64,000 nt of DNA from Sulfobacillus thermosulfidooxidans (lineage in GTDB: Bacteria > Bacillota > Sulfobacillia > Sulfobacillales > Sulfobacillaceae), in NCBI RefSeq assembly GCF_001280565.1, contig NZ_LGRO01000001.1, positions 1,798,001 through 1,862,000 on the forward strand, written 5' to 3'. Shown here piece after piece: positions 18,967 to 29,161 of the stretch. Every line of letters begins with the position of its first letter. Position 1 is the first letter of the stretch. A program made the translations under genes and the position numbers. The notes beneath the pieces were generated by a model that was not told where the DNA came from, made no database searches, and saw nothing but the letters and a program-made list of their open reading frames with translations.

Positions 18967-20076
18967 CTGCTTTATTCATCCTTTCATTGGTGTAAGCGTG
19001 AATAATCTCAATATTTTCATTAGGAATTGGTTATGTTTGAGAGTTTTCGGTGAAAGATGTAAGTCGATAACGTGGGTGAGCGGGGTAAGCAATCGGCCCA
19101 GATTGCGACATCGGCCAGGTTGTATTGTGGCCACGGCTCAAATAGATATTGTAAATAAGAGTGCGTCTCTAAATGTGCCCAATGTGCCCAGAACGTGTTG
19201 GCAAAACGCCAATTTTGCGAGCCGTCACAAAGGGATTTGATGGCCCTGTCACTCCGATTAGCGTCCACCTGCAGCCGCCCATTTTCGAGAAACTGCGTAA
19301 GCGGTTGCCATCGATTCAGGCAATAGGTGACTGCCTGGACCATGGGCCTCCGAGGCAAGGTGTGACATTTTTCCGCTCGCAACCATCGGGAGAAGTCGCC
19401 GAGGACTGCGCAACTCCGCAATTGATGCACGGTATTCCTTCGCCCGACAGGCGAATGGACTGAGGACAGTTCCGGCTGCTCCCGCATCTTATTCTTGAGC
19501 GTTTCAAGGGGTTCCGCTTCGTTAAAGTGTTGCCACCGTCGGGCAACGTGCCGTTCTTGGGATACCCCCAATGGGCAATGCTTCAGTAAGTGAAACGAAT
19601 CTTCACCCCACGGTACATATTGCTGCCGTTCCGCACTTTTGTGTTCCAGCCGGATGACTTCGGTCAGCCATTTTCCAGAGGTTCGTTCGGATGACATCTT
19701 CATCTATCATTAATTCGCCATGAATAGGTCCAATTCCTTGTTCGACTAAAAATTTCATTAATAATGTTTGATCTGACTGGGGGCCTTAATTCCTTTCCCC
19801 AGGTCCAGTTGCTGAATCTGAAAAATCGCGTCACGATTCCTCTCAGCGTTACAGAGATCACGAATGTATAAAATTGAGATGTGGAATCGAGGGTGGGGAG
19901 ACTCCTTGCGCAGCCGACCTCTGGCAATGACAAACCTTGCGGCCGCCCGGAAACTAGCCGCTCCGGATGATGTCCTCTACGCCGCGCGGAGAATACTTAA
20001 CCAATATGGTAATTTGTCTAAATATTAGGGGTTCCCTCTGTGTAGAACTCGACGGTTTACTGTCCAAACGCCTTAC
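18967..20076. other. Insertion splitting the BREX operon
   Basis: About 1.1 kb between brxC and pglXI, where BREX genes are normally adjacent. It holds an IS66 transposase relic (listed separately) and other broken minus-strand frames, for example around 19700-19930. No intact gene is present. The sequence just before pglXI has GAAAGGATG as its ribosome binding site. No target duplication was found by eye. Confidence 0.6.
19058..19390 (-). mobile_element. IS66-family transposase relic (tnpC 3' end)
   Basis: The minus strand encodes the C-terminal part of an IS66 TnpC transposase: PMVQAVTYCLNRWQPLTQFL, ENGRLQVDANRSDRAIKSL and NWRFANT match the conserved block around the catalytic Glu-side (usually a run like EDGRLEIDNNxAERAIRP and KNWLFA). 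After FANT the family's middle piece (about 15-20 residues around an AxLYSLIETAK block) is missing, and the end resumes with YLQYLFEPWPQYNLADV. The frame continues upstream to 19703 with sequence I cannot assign. The element is therefore truncated and internally deleted and should be immobile. Confidence 0.7.
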
Positions 20077-23000
20077 TTAGTCAACATCCGGGAGTTTAAA
20101 CACCAGCCGCACTTTACTGCGGTCATCACTCCCTCGAATCACGTCATCGATAACTTTGACCAAGGCAGCCTTAGCCTCTTCGGCTGTTAACGCCTTAGCG
20201 TTAGTCAAGTGTTTACGCAAGATATCTATGGTCACTTCCTTAGCTTCGATTCCTCCAAGGACAATCTTTATGTCTTCAACAAATCCGCGGGGTAAAGGCA
20301 GAGGCAATTTTCCCGACTTTAGAAAGTCCTCAATGAAGGGTCGCGATGCATTATCGACATAGATCAAACTCTCTTGGCAATAAGGATCTTGAAGCGATTC
20401 ATACAGAGTTTGCGTCCACTGATCCAGTAACTCTTGTATCTTCATTTCGAACCAGTTGAGATCCCGCACGGTTCGCTGTTCTTCCAGAGGTTTGAAATGA
20501 CAGTGAGGACATACAGGGTCACGGACAAGATCGGTGGAGGTCAAACGGCTGCACATCTTTAGAGTCATTAACTCCTTTTGAAGATGATCAAACGGCTCTC
20601 CACTGATTACAGGTAATAATTTCAAAGAAGCCAGTGCTTGCCATTCGGGGGATGAGACGAGTTGGGCTTTGCGCTCATCATCCGCCTTGTTCAATCGGTG
20701 CTCCCTATGCAGAGTGAAATAAATCTCCTGATAATGATCGATTAATGGTGCGATCTGTTGTTTTATGTGGGTGATGCTTCCATCCCCCTTCAGATCCTCC
20801 ACCACACGCTCTTTAAGATGCAAAGCATCGTTTTGCCAGGGATCGTCTGAGGGTAAGACCTGTGATGCCTTATCCAGGTAGGTCAACATTGGCTGAACTT
20901 CCTGAACCCGTTTGATAATGGGCTCGAACTCCCTTTTCAAACGCCGTAACATGTTATCATATTCGTTAATTTGTTCAGAGGTATAAGAAAATGCCACCAG
21001 TTTTCCGACCGTATTATATTTATTCAGTTCATCAAGAAACCGATGCAATGTATGAAGCCATTCCGCCCAAATTTGTTGCTCCTCGGCAGACCATAAAGAT
21101 TTGCCCCATACCCTAATCCCTTCTTGTGCAATCTTTTCCCAATGTATGATCTCATCCAAGACCCGGTAGCGTTGTTCTTGTAAATTTTGCAAACCTGTTT
21201 CTCGCTGGTTCTCTTGCTGAATCAGTACCGGTTTGAGATCGAACATGTCAAATAACGCGATTAACGCCGCCAACGGCATTTCTTTAGGCCGTTCAATATG
21301 ACTAAAATGAATCTTGTCCACAAGGGGTAATTTTGCCCAGTCGCTCAAGCGGCTCGCATCATGTTTAACTTTGCCCGCAGCAATCACTAAATCGCCATTA
21401 TAGACGAGCGCAGTCAAAACCACTAAGAGGAGAACCGGTTCCAAATGGAATTGGGGAGTATAGGCCACATCCTCTACACCGTTGCGCGTAAATTTCTCCT
21501 CAATCAACAATCCCCGGTTGACCAGATGGGCCGGCGCTGGCTGTTGTTCCATGAGTTCCAGAACCCACTTGGCATAGGGCGAACGCCGGGGATGAATCTT
21601 GTTGTCTTCCAATAATCCTAAAGATTCAAGCAACATCCCTGTCGCTGCCGAAGTCGACTTTCCGGCTATGCGGTCTATCGCTTCTTTGGCATAGGATTCG
21701 AGGCTAGACTGAGTGACAGGCATTTTAAATGGAGTAAATGATGGATACCCAGCACATTGTCGTTCAAATGCTTTTTCCAAAAAATAGCCCGCAATCTTAG
21801 GCACCATCTCATGAATCAGCGTATCTGACGGCAAATTGAGGTTTTTGACGACACCAGCAAGACGTCTGGGTTGACGTTCATACACCACTTCAAAATGCGT
21901 TATAAAATGCTGACCTAACCAGTCATTGAAATTCTTAAGCGCCCGGTCGCTGCGGATTGTATATTCCCTTCTCGCAGGACTATTGCTTGGAGAATCATTG
22001 GCGAGTTCTCTCGCAGCGGCATAATAACGCAACATATCTGTCAACTCGTCATTCATTTCAGCAAGACGGAAAAACACGTCATCGTCACGCCCTTCATCCT
22101 CAAAACGGCTCGTTTTGAAAGGCGGAAGAAAATAGACATAAAACTCCCGTGGCGGTTGTGCTGTGGAGCGCTCATTAGGAGTCCCCAGAAATAAATAACC
22201 GGGGCGCTCCACATTGTGCGATAACCACGGCACATCATAGCGCCAAATTCTCGTATTAGGCTTATAAGGCAGGTCTGTCCGCTGCAAGATGCGCGTCAAT
22301 GCTTCAAAATAGTGACGGTTGAGAGTATCAGGACTGAGAACCGAGGCCTTATCTTTCAACATCCCATCATAGTCGACCATAGTCCCCATATCCAGGTAGT
22401 ACTGATCATTGGTCTCGTTGTGAAGAATCACCTGATGGCCTAAAATGCTGGATATTTGTTCACAAATCGTGTTAATCGTAATGGTGAGGAAACTCATGTC
22501 CATCACCATCATGGGCAGATACAAGCATAGGTCATCGCGCAAATTGGCTGGTGTTAAGCCCAAGGGTAAATCATAATCATCTGTGGTCAAACGCGAAATG
22601 GCCAAGGCACGAATAATGCGTTGAGCCACAGGCCAATATTGCGGAGATTCCAATCCCTTTTCAACACGTTCTAAGGCTAAATGAGTGCGTCGCTTTAGCT
22701 TGTCAAAGGTGGGATCTGCAGTCAGTGCCGTATTGGCATCCAAGTAATCCCAGTAACTATCGTAACTTAATAGACGAAGCGTCGATTCGTCAACATCCTG
22801 GTCCAATAAGCTCCGAATCTCATCACTAATCGTACGCAGAATTTCGCGTTTTTCTCCCAGCAAAACCTGTTCAAATGTTGTTAAAAATTGAGGGTGAACC
22901 GGAAAGAGCTCAACAAAACGCTCTATATCTGTAGACAAACTCTGGTAGAGGGGCATAAAAGGCTTGAGATATTGCCGAATCCAAGTTTTTTGCTCAGCCG

Positions 23001-23787
23001 TTTTGGCTAAAATCCGTTGGCTAACAACATACGCCACATCTTGACGCACAATGTGGAATTGTAAGAAACGGGCTTGCACATGTTTAATGGACTCAGCCAC
23101 AAATTGAAAATGGGGATTACCAAAGAGCATTTCTTGAATCCCAGCCATAAGCCTCAAACGGGTAGACGTAGCGAGTTCACCGATTTCCCGCAAAAATCCC
23201 AAATCTAGAACAATTTCTTGTTCGTTACGCGCTCTTAAAAAATCTAGTAATTCATCCACAACAATCAAAAGACCCTGTTCCGGAAAGTGTTCATGAAAAA
23301 TCCCCATCATGTCCACAAAACTTTCCTTGTTATTAATAATGCGGTTGACGGGAGGAAATTGGTAATCAATTCCTTCCCGTTTGAGCGCTTTCTCAAGCTC
23401 GAGGCAAATGGCATCGCGCAAATCAATTTTGGTACTTCCCAGTTCCATCCGTACAACATGAAACTTTCCCGCTATTGCTTCGAATGATTTCGCCACCCGT
23501 TGATTTTGCAGAACCGTCAAGGCCTCGGCATTTTCAGCAATAGTTGAGATGACCGCCATCAAGTGGGATTTACCCGTCCCGTAATTTCCGACAATCAACA
23601 ACCCTTTATTATCAAAGGGCGCATCAAATTGAAGATTGGGAACTATGTGATCGCGAATTTCTTCTTCCATTCGCTCGGAGATCACATAGTTCCCAACGAG
23701 TTCCATAGCTTTCGTTTTTTCATTGGCTTCTTGTACTTTAATCACCGATTCAATCGGCTGAAAATGGATTAAATCATGATATTTCAT
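20077..23787 (-). CDS. brxC: BREX ATPase BrxC
   Basis: 1236 residues, the usual size of BrxC/PglY. An N-terminal AAA+ module has Walker A GNYGTGKS (residues 67-74) and Walker B LLIVVDELLDFL (about 175-186). The remainder is mostly helical with coiled-coil stretches (about 880-1090) and one CPHC pair near residue 1127. BrxC is an essential BREX ATPase thought to assemble on DNA with PglX and PglZ. Its ATG overlaps the brxF stop by four bases. Downstream the operon is broken by about 1.1 kb of insertion-sequence debris before pglXI. The frame is intact to a natural end (KLPDVD), so the insertion did not truncate it. Confidence 0.85.
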   Translation of the reverse strand: MKYHDLIHFQPIESVIKVQEANEKTKAMELVGNYVISERMEEEIRDHIVPNLQFDAPFDNKGLLIVGNYGTGKSHLMAVISTIAENAEALTVLQNQRVAKSFEAIAGKFHVVRMELGSTKIDLRDAICLELEKALKREGIDYQFPPVNRIINNKESFVDMMGIFHEHFPEQGLLIVVDELLDFLRARNEQEIVLDLGFLREIGELATSTRLRLMAGIQEMLFGNPHFQFVAESIKHVQARFLQFHIVRQDVAYVVSQRILAKTAEQKTWIRQYLKPFMPLYQSLSTDIERFVELFPVHPQFLTTFEQVLLGEKREILRTISDEIRSLLDQDVDESTLRLLSYDSYWDYLDANTALTADPTFDKLKRRTHLALERVEKGLESPQYWPVAQRIIRALAISRLTTDDYDLPLGLTPANLRDDLCLYLPMMVMDMSFLTITINTICEQISSILGHQVILHNETNDQYYLDMGTMVDYDGMLKDKASVLSPDTLNRHYFEALTRILQRTDLPYKPNTRIWRYDVPWLSHNVERPGYLFLGTPNERSTAQPPREFYVYFLPPFKTSRFEDEGRDDDVFFRLAEMNDELTDMLRYYAAARELANDSPSNSPARREYTIRSDRALKNFNDWLGQHFITHFEVVYERQPRRLAGVVKNLNLPSDTLIHEMVPKIAGYFLEKAFERQCAGYPSFTPFKMPVTQSSLESYAKEAIDRIAGKSTSAATGMLLESLGLLEDNKIHPRRSPYAKWVLELMEQQPAPAHLVNRGLLIEEKFTRNGVEDVAYTPQFHLEPVLLLVVLTALVYNGDLVIAAGKVKHDASRLSDWAKLPLVDKIHFSHIERPKEMPLAALIALFDMFDLKPVLIQQENQRETGLQNLQEQRYRVLDEIIHWEKIAQEGIRVWGKSLWSAEEQQIWAEWLHTLHRFLDELNKYNTVGKLVAFSYTSEQINEYDNMLRRLKREFEPIIKRVQEVQPMLTYLDKASQVLPSDDPWQNDALHLKERVVEDLKGDGSITHIKQQIAPLIDHYQEIYFTLHREHRLNKADDERKAQLVSSPEWQALASLKLLPVISGEPFDHLQKELMTLKMCSRLTSTDLVRDPVCPHCHFKPLEEQRTVRDLNWFEMKIQELLDQWTQTLYESLQDPYCQESLIYVDNASRPFIEDFLKSGKLPLPLPRGFVEDIKIVLGGIEAKEVTIDILRKHLTNAKALTAEEAKAALVKVIDDVIRGSDDRSKVRLVFKLPDVD

Positions 23788-24260
23788 AAATTCCCACCAC
23801 TTTTGTGTTCCAGAGTTGTCACCAAGACTGACATATCGCGAAAATAGTAATAATCATCCAAATTCGGCATAGAATATTGAAAAATCCCGTCCTCAACGGT
23901 GCCCGGCCAAATCACGACGGCAGGATGATAGCGGGAAAATTCCTGAAATAAGGGGACGACCTGAAGCTTTAACGTCATTAACAATTCAATGTTGTCAAAT
24001 ACGAAAAGTCCCGATGAGTAAATTTCCTCGCAACACATCAACAGATCGTGAACACTCACCAAATCGATATCTTGCTGCCGCAGAAGATATTGGGCCAACG
24101 CGAAACTTAAGTTAACGTAGACACCCAATCCCTCGTCCGCGATCCGCCGAGCCATTGCAGTTTTTCCCGTCCCTGGTTTTCCAGCAATGACATAAAAAGG
24201 ATGCAATTGGGTAGGCAGTTGTTTGACCTGTTGGCTGATGACATCCCAACTTTCTTGCAT
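23784..24260 (-). CDS. brxF: BREX small ATPase-like protein BrxF
   Basis: About 158 residues, first gene of the BREX operon. It carries a P-loop GKPGTGKT (residues 27-34) and a second hydrophobic strand ending in Asp (LFVFDN) as Walker B. Size, motif and position directly before brxC match BrxF, the hallmark of type 3 BREX. The start at 24260 is chosen because GGAAGGG lies just upstream; an in-frame start at 24305 has no such site. About 285 bases separate it from the end of zorD, so the BREX genes may have their own promoter; TATAAA at about 24357-24362 on the minus strand is a possible -10 but no good -35 was found. Confidence 0.75.
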   Translation of the reverse strand: MQESWDVISQQVKQLPTQLHPFYVIAGKPGTGKTAMARRIADEGLGVYVNLSFALAQYLLRQQDIDLVSVHDLLMCCEEIYSSGLFVFDNIELLMTLKLQVVPLFQEFSRYHPAVVIWPGTVEDGIFQYSMPNLDDYYYFRDMSVLVTTLEHKSGGNL

Positions 24261-24545
24261 GACACCCTTCCTATTTCCTTGGGCTTGCCTATGCGAAGAG
24301 AGCATTCCCCATATTCATGATCCCTGTAAAACACTCATACCTTGCCAATATCTATTTTATAAGATTCGTCATAAGGACGCATAATCCTTCACGAGTGCTG
24401 CAACCATTATGAATTTTCCAGATGATAACTAATCATCAAAATCAAGGAGCGATCAAATCACTCTATTCTCTGTTATTAACCAATGATAATTTTCTCTAGA
24501 GCAACTTGCAGATAGGGTTTAGATATTACTGACCTCGAAGTGAGC

Positions 24546-27287
24546 CTAAAAGGTTTGACGTAAAATTTCTTGTTCCAAATCCAGATCACTAGAAGGCACA
24601 ACAACATAATCCGCTAAGAGTTGTTTCTCCGATAAGAGCCGGTCCACGATTTCATCTACAGTTCCCTGTTGCGTAAAGGAGTCCCTGTCCACGGCCAGCG
24701 GATAATAAACGGTGACCGTGCGATTTTGCCCCAAACGGTGCACCCGGTCTGTGGCCTGATTTTCCACAGCAGGGTTCCACCAACGGGTATAGTGGATCAC
24801 GTGATTCGCTCCGGTTATGGTAAGTCCTACTCCACCAGCACGCGGAGTTAAAATCATGACACCAAATCCTTCATCAGCATTAAATCGCTGAACAAGATTT
24901 TGCCGATCGAAAGTTTCACCATTCACGATGTAAGCCATTTTATCGAATTCCTTCATGATCCACTCTTGCAACATCCGCTGCAAACTCAGACTAGTCGTGA
25001 AGATTAATGCTTTTTCATGACGAGTTTTTACCGATTCAAGAATTTTCAAAGTCTCATGTAATTTGGGGACTCTCTCAAAAGGCAGCGCTGTCCATGTGGC
25101 ATGGGGTCTTAATGCCCATGGATGGCCTAAAATATTGCGTAAATAATCTAACGCTGCCAGACGACTCAGTTCTCCTTGTTTCACTTGCATAACAATTTTC
25201 TGGTACAGCTCTTTTTGTTCTGGTCCGAGAGGCACACAATGTTTTTGGATTTTCTTTTCCGGCAGGTCTAACTGGACTTCACTTTTGGTTCGGCGCAGGT
25301 AAATGGGTCGGATAGTTTGAGTCAGGCGTTTTTCCAATAGCGCTGCCACCTCGGAAGTCAGCGAGTTTTCTCGTGTGGGCTTTTCAAATTGATCACGAAA
25401 TTCCTTAAGGCTCCCCAAAAATCCCGGTTGCACAAAATCAATGAGCGACCATAAATCACGCAAACTATTTTCAACCGGGGTTCCCGTCATTGCTATACGA
25501 CAGTGATTTTTTAAGGCTTTAACCGCTTCAGTACGAGCCGTCGAGACATTCTTAATATTTTGTGCTTCATCCAGAATGACACCATGCCAATTTATCTTGC
25601 CGAGTTCCAATTGATCGCGTGTCACAGTCTCATAAGTTGATACCACCACATCGTAATGCTCAATTTTGGGCCGCATTTCGTGGCGGTTCGGGCCGTAGTA
25701 ATGCAAAACCTGTAAACTCGGTGCAAATCGATGAATTTCGCTTTTCCAATTGTCTAATACAGACAGTGGCGCCACAATCAAGTTCGGCCGTTTATTATCT
25801 TGCTGGAGATAAGTTAAGAAAGCGATAGCCTGAATGGTCTTACCTAAACCCATTTCGTCTGCCAAAAGCACCCCCCACTGGCGACGGTGCCGGCGAATCA
25901 AAAATTGAAATCCTTCCCACTGATGAGGTAAAAGCTGTCCACAAAAATTGGAAGGAATATCGGTATGAATATCCTCATCATCTAGAGATAGCTGTTCATG
26001 CAGCGGCTGATTAAAATCAATGACATCGAGATTGGTAAAAATATCTAGTACATAAGGAAGCCGGTGAGGCGCAATTGGCCCTTGTTGGGTTATCTCCTCA
26101 ATGGCTTTGACCGTTTCGCGGTAATGATGCGGCAATTCAATCCAGCCATCTTCAAAACGGACAAACCGGTCCTCGTCCGTTGCGTGATTGGCCAAATCCC
26201 GCATCATTTCAGAAGACAAAATTTTCGGTTCTGCTTGGTCTTCCCCATCACCCGAAAATTCTACGCGCACGCCTGCATCGAGTTCGAACCACCCACGATC
26301 GTTCGCTTGCCCATTGACAAAAGGCTGTGCCCGGTAAACTCGTAGTTTCAAACCCCGTACCCGCTGTGAGAATTGTGCCAGGTCTATGGCTAAGTTCTCC
26401 GGAATGAAAGCCTCCGGATTTTTGAGAAATTGGGGCACTTGACTTCCATAAAGAGATGGCAACTGCCTTCTTATTTGCTGCACGCGTTCTTTTGTCACTC
26501 TCTTGGCAACAACACGCTGTCGTTGTGTTCCATGTCGAATTTCAATATATCCTGCCGTATTCGCCGATAACTCGCGCAATACCCCTTCATCAAGACCTTC
26601 ATGTCGGTACTGAATTTCACAATGCAAGTGTTCCGGATCATCAAGGACGGGCTGTATTTCAATGTCATCCACCAGCACATAGTTTTCACGGTTTAAATAG
26701 TCATCGAGTTTTGCCTCAATACTCTGGGCTACTTCCTTAATTTCGGCCATCCATGCCATTTTTTCTTCCAATGCCGTCGGCGCGGGTTGTTCTAATAAAG
26801 TAAGCAGACGGTAGGTTACCGCATCCATCATGAGGGGTCCTTTACTTGTTACAATCCATGGTCCTGTGCGACGTCCCCATAATAAAAGGTTTCCATCATA
26901 GCCTGGATAACGGACGTCCGCACGGATGCGAAACCCGGGATGCACAATACTCCCCGTTGAATATAAAGAGACGTGAGGCGTCACGGGTAAAGGCCAATTT
27001 GTGCCTTCCAAATCGTCTTTCTCTAAGTTGAAATACACGGACCATGGCACGAGATAACCATTATCACCGTGAGATATGAGGAGTTGTTGATGCCATAAGT
27101 CATCAAGCAGAGCTAATTTAGGCCAAGACGCGTCATGAACTAATTGCCGCATGGAAACGGCTAAGCCCACTAATGGAAGTTCCAGCCTCTTATCGCCATA
27201 CATCAACCGAATTGCGAGTCCCTCAGGCAGCGGATGGTCCTCGGTGTAAAATCTTCGTATGCTATGCTTCATATCTTTTCTTTTCAC
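24546..27287 (-). CDS. zorD: Zorya helicase ZorD
   Basis: About 913 residues ending a four-gene Zorya unit. The C-terminal half is a SNF2-type helicase: LADEMGLGKTIQAIAFL (about residues 477-493), the DEAQ box VILDEAQNIKN, MTGTPVENSLRDLWSL, then PRAGGVGLTITGANHV and NQATDRVHRLGQ. The N-terminal 400 residues are specific to this family. In type I Zorya, ZorD is an ATP-driven effector acting on invading DNA. It opens with GTG at 27287, directly after the zorC stop codon; an ATG at 27272 is an alternative. No separate nuclease domain was recognised, so any DNA degradation must come from the N-terminal region or another protein. Confidence 0.85.
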   Translation of the reverse strand: MKRKDMKHSIRRFYTEDHPLPEGLAIRLMYGDKRLELPLVGLAVSMRQLVHDASWPKLALLDDLWHQQLLISHGDNGYLVPWSVYFNLEKDDLEGTNWPLPVTPHVSLYSTGSIVHPGFRIRADVRYPGYDGNLLLWGRRTGPWIVTSKGPLMMDAVTYRLLTLLEQPAPTALEEKMAWMAEIKEVAQSIEAKLDDYLNRENYVLVDDIEIQPVLDDPEHLHCEIQYRHEGLDEGVLRELSANTAGYIEIRHGTQRQRVVAKRVTKERVQQIRRQLPSLYGSQVPQFLKNPEAFIPENLAIDLAQFSQRVRGLKLRVYRAQPFVNGQANDRGWFELDAGVRVEFSGDGEDQAEPKILSSEMMRDLANHATDEDRFVRFEDGWIELPHHYRETVKAIEEITQQGPIAPHRLPYVLDIFTNLDVIDFNQPLHEQLSLDDEDIHTDIPSNFCGQLLPHQWEGFQFLIRRHRRQWGVLLADEMGLGKTIQAIAFLTYLQQDNKRPNLIVAPLSVLDNWKSEIHRFAPSLQVLHYYGPNRHEMRPKIEHYDVVVSTYETVTRDQLELGKINWHGVILDEAQNIKNVSTARTEAVKALKNHCRIAMTGTPVENSLRDLWSLIDFVQPGFLGSLKEFRDQFEKPTRENSLTSEVAALLEKRLTQTIRPIYLRRTKSEVQLDLPEKKIQKHCVPLGPEQKELYQKIVMQVKQGELSRLAALDYLRNILGHPWALRPHATWTALPFERVPKLHETLKILESVKTRHEKALIFTTSLSLQRMLQEWIMKEFDKMAYIVNGETFDRQNLVQRFNADEGFGVMILTPRAGGVGLTITGANHVIHYTRWWNPAVENQATDRVHRLGQNRTVTVYYPLAVDRDSFTQQGTVDEIVDRLLSEKQLLADYVVVPSSDLDLEQEILRQTF

Positions 27288-28466
27288 CTACCGATGGGGG
27301 AAGCCCAAATAGGATTCTAACTCCCATTTAAAATTTTCCTGCCATGCCCCACTGTGCAATAAACGTCTTTGAGCTTTTTCCTGATCTTTTAAATGCAGCG
27401 AATTATGGGCATGACGGCGAACGATGTCTATGTCTTGAGGTAAATAGAGGTAACACGCATTTCCCACATAGGAATATTCCACAGCCACAATCTTATCGAA
27501 ATACAGAACCACCGCAGAGTGTGCCGTCAGTTCCTCCCAAATTTCAACGTGGCGGCAACGATCCAAGTATCCTTTCCAAAACTGGAAGCGGGCATTGTCT
27601 TGGCTAAAAAATTGTTTGAGGCGTTGAAGACGCAACCATTGCCGGACCCGTTCACGGGCATCATCACCCACTTTCCGCCACGCTTCCGTGGGAAGTTCGG
27701 GATTGCCCCATTTTCCAAGAAAGCTCTGAATCACTGTCGTATCGTATTGATCTACCGGAACCTTTAACAAATACGACCGCATCACCTGTTGGGCTCGTCC
27801 CCGTGATTTGTCATCTATTTGGACACTCCAAGAAGACCATGAAAAGTTCTTCGTCGCCAAGATTTCTTGCCAAATTAGTGGGGTCGCCGCAACTAAAACA
27901 TGGCTCACCAAAACATGCGCCAAAGTGTGTTGCCGCGACAAACCTAAAGCCTGCAGATCATATTCAAGCGCCCCCGGGCGCAAACTGTTTGCCCAGGTTA
28001 TTAACGGCTCATTTTCTAAAAACGCCAAACGAACGGCTTCCACCATCGCCGGCGGTGTCTTTGACCACCACGGGAATTGTTCAACGGTATGAAGAATCAG
28101 ACGCATCAGTTCGATATAAGCACTTTCAGGAGATTCGACAAACATGTCCCAAATCAAAGATAGTACCAAATCATCCCACCGTGTTTTGGCGAGTTGTTGA
28201 ACCTTTGCATGCAGTGATGCAGGCACGTGTGTTGTATAAAACACAATGAGAACATATAAGTCGATACGGTCCATCGTATCAGCCCATTGCAAAATTTGCA
28301 TATCAGACATACCCTCAAGAATTTCTAACAAACGCGGTAAACGGCCCTTATGCAATGCCGCAAGAAATCGAGGATTGTCTTGGTCATGAGGATACACTTT
28401 TGCGAGGTTTTGCCTCTTTTGCTGAAGTTTTTCAGGCACGTAGCGAAACCCATTCGCCGTTGTCAT
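27288..28466 (-). CDS. zorC: Zorya protein ZorC (EH-signature type), short form
   Basis: 392 residues. The C-terminal third has features of the EH_Signature domain that marks ZorC: an RFQFWKGYL block (about residue 295), IVAVEYSYVGNACYLYL, with the conserved Glu (about residue 335), and a late His-x-x-x-Trp-Gln (LLHSGAWQENF). The N-terminal 270 residues are all-helical. ZorC works with ZorD after the ZorAB motor senses infection. The protein is clearly shorter than the roughly 560 residues I remember for E. coli ZorC, so this may be a trimmed version. The ATG overlaps the zorB stop by four bases and the stop abuts zorD. Confidence 0.75.
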   Translation of the reverse strand: MTTANGFRYVPEKLQQKRQNLAKVYPHDQDNPRFLAALHKGRLPRLLEILEGMSDMQILQWADTMDRIDLYVLIVFYTTHVPASLHAKVQQLAKTRWDDLVLSLIWDMFVESPESAYIELMRLILHTVEQFPWWSKTPPAMVEAVRLAFLENEPLITWANSLRPGALEYDLQALGLSRQHTLAHVLVSHVLVAATPLIWQEILATKNFSWSSWSVQIDDKSRGRAQQVMRSYLLKVPVDQYDTTVIQSFLGKWGNPELPTEAWRKVGDDARERVRQWLRLQRLKQFFSQDNARFQFWKGYLDRCRHVEIWEELTAHSAVVLYFDKIVAVEYSYVGNACYLYLPQDIDIVRRHAHNSLHLKDQEKAQRRLLHSGAWQENFKWELESYLGFPHR

Positions 28467-29161
28467 GGGCCATTCACCGTGCTTTGCACAGCATCCATAA
28501 TTTGCGTGTCATTCAGTTTAAAAGAAAATACTACACGTCTGGACGCACTAGCACTGTAACGGCCATGAATATACACCGGATCATTATAGGAACGGCCTTC
28601 TGCGGTAATATATTTCTGCAATTCTTCCTGATAAGGAAATGGGCCAACAGCCGGACTAAAAATGGTGTTCACCACTGCCAACGCCCGTTCTTGAGAGAGA
28701 TTTAAATTGTACAGGTAACTTCCTTGCCGATCCGTATAACCCTCGACAACGATCGCCGAAATATCCTGTCGGTATTTTGGACTCAACAACACAGAAATAT
28801 AGGCCGGAATGAAGGATTTGAGGCTTTTGACCCCGGCTGGAGAGACTTTGTAGGAATTAAAGGCAAAAAACACATCGCTGGCAAATTGTATATCGCCGGT
28901 CTTCGGATTTATCGTCATATGCAGATGAGATTTTTGAAATTCCTGTTCCAATGAATGCACAATCGCTGTTTGAACTCCTAACAAAGCATTAATGCGGGCT
29001 TCTTTTTGCTGTAATAAATGGTGATAGGTTAAAACACTCGCTGCCAAAAACAATATGAACATCATAACCAAACCGGCCATAAGATCCGAATACATTATCC
29101 AGTGATCAAATTCACTTGGAGATCGCTCACCATGCCTGCCCCTATGCCGCCGTACCATCAT
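28463..29161 (-). CDS. zorB: Zorya motor subunit ZorB (MotB/OmpA type)
   Basis: 232 residues. A single N-terminal membrane helix follows YSDLMAGLVMMFILFLAAS; Asp26 just before it sits where the ion-carrying Asp of MotB and ZorB lies. The periplasm-side domain has the OmpA-like peptidoglycan-binding pattern VVEGYTDRQGSYLYNLNLS followed by ERALAVV and a terminal SASRRVVF. It should anchor the ZorA5B2 ion-driven motor to the cell wall. The gene overlaps both neighbours by four bases. In a Gram-positive cell this would bind the thick peptidoglycan. Confidence 0.85.
   Translation of the reverse strand: MMVRRHRGRHGERSPSEFDHWIMYSDLMAGLVMMFILFLAASVLTYHHLLQQKEARINALLGVQTAIVHSLEQEFQKSHLHMTINPKTGDIQFASDVFFAFNSYKVSPAGVKSLKSFIPAYISVLLSPKYRQDISAIVVEGYTDRQGSYLYNLNLSQERALAVVNTIFSPAVGPFPYQEELQKYITAEGRSYNDPVYIHGRYSASASRRVVFSFKLNDTQIMDAVQSTVNGP

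Noticed and set aside
10915-24260. DISARM system
   Set aside because: A DrmD-like helicase and a methyltransferase are present, but PglZ, BrxC and BrxF-type genes identify BREX; no DrmA/DrmB-type protein was seen.
29158-29161. Flagellar MotAB pair
   Set aside because: The long helical ZorA tail and the adjoining ZorC and ZorD genes point to Zorya; no flagellar gene is present.
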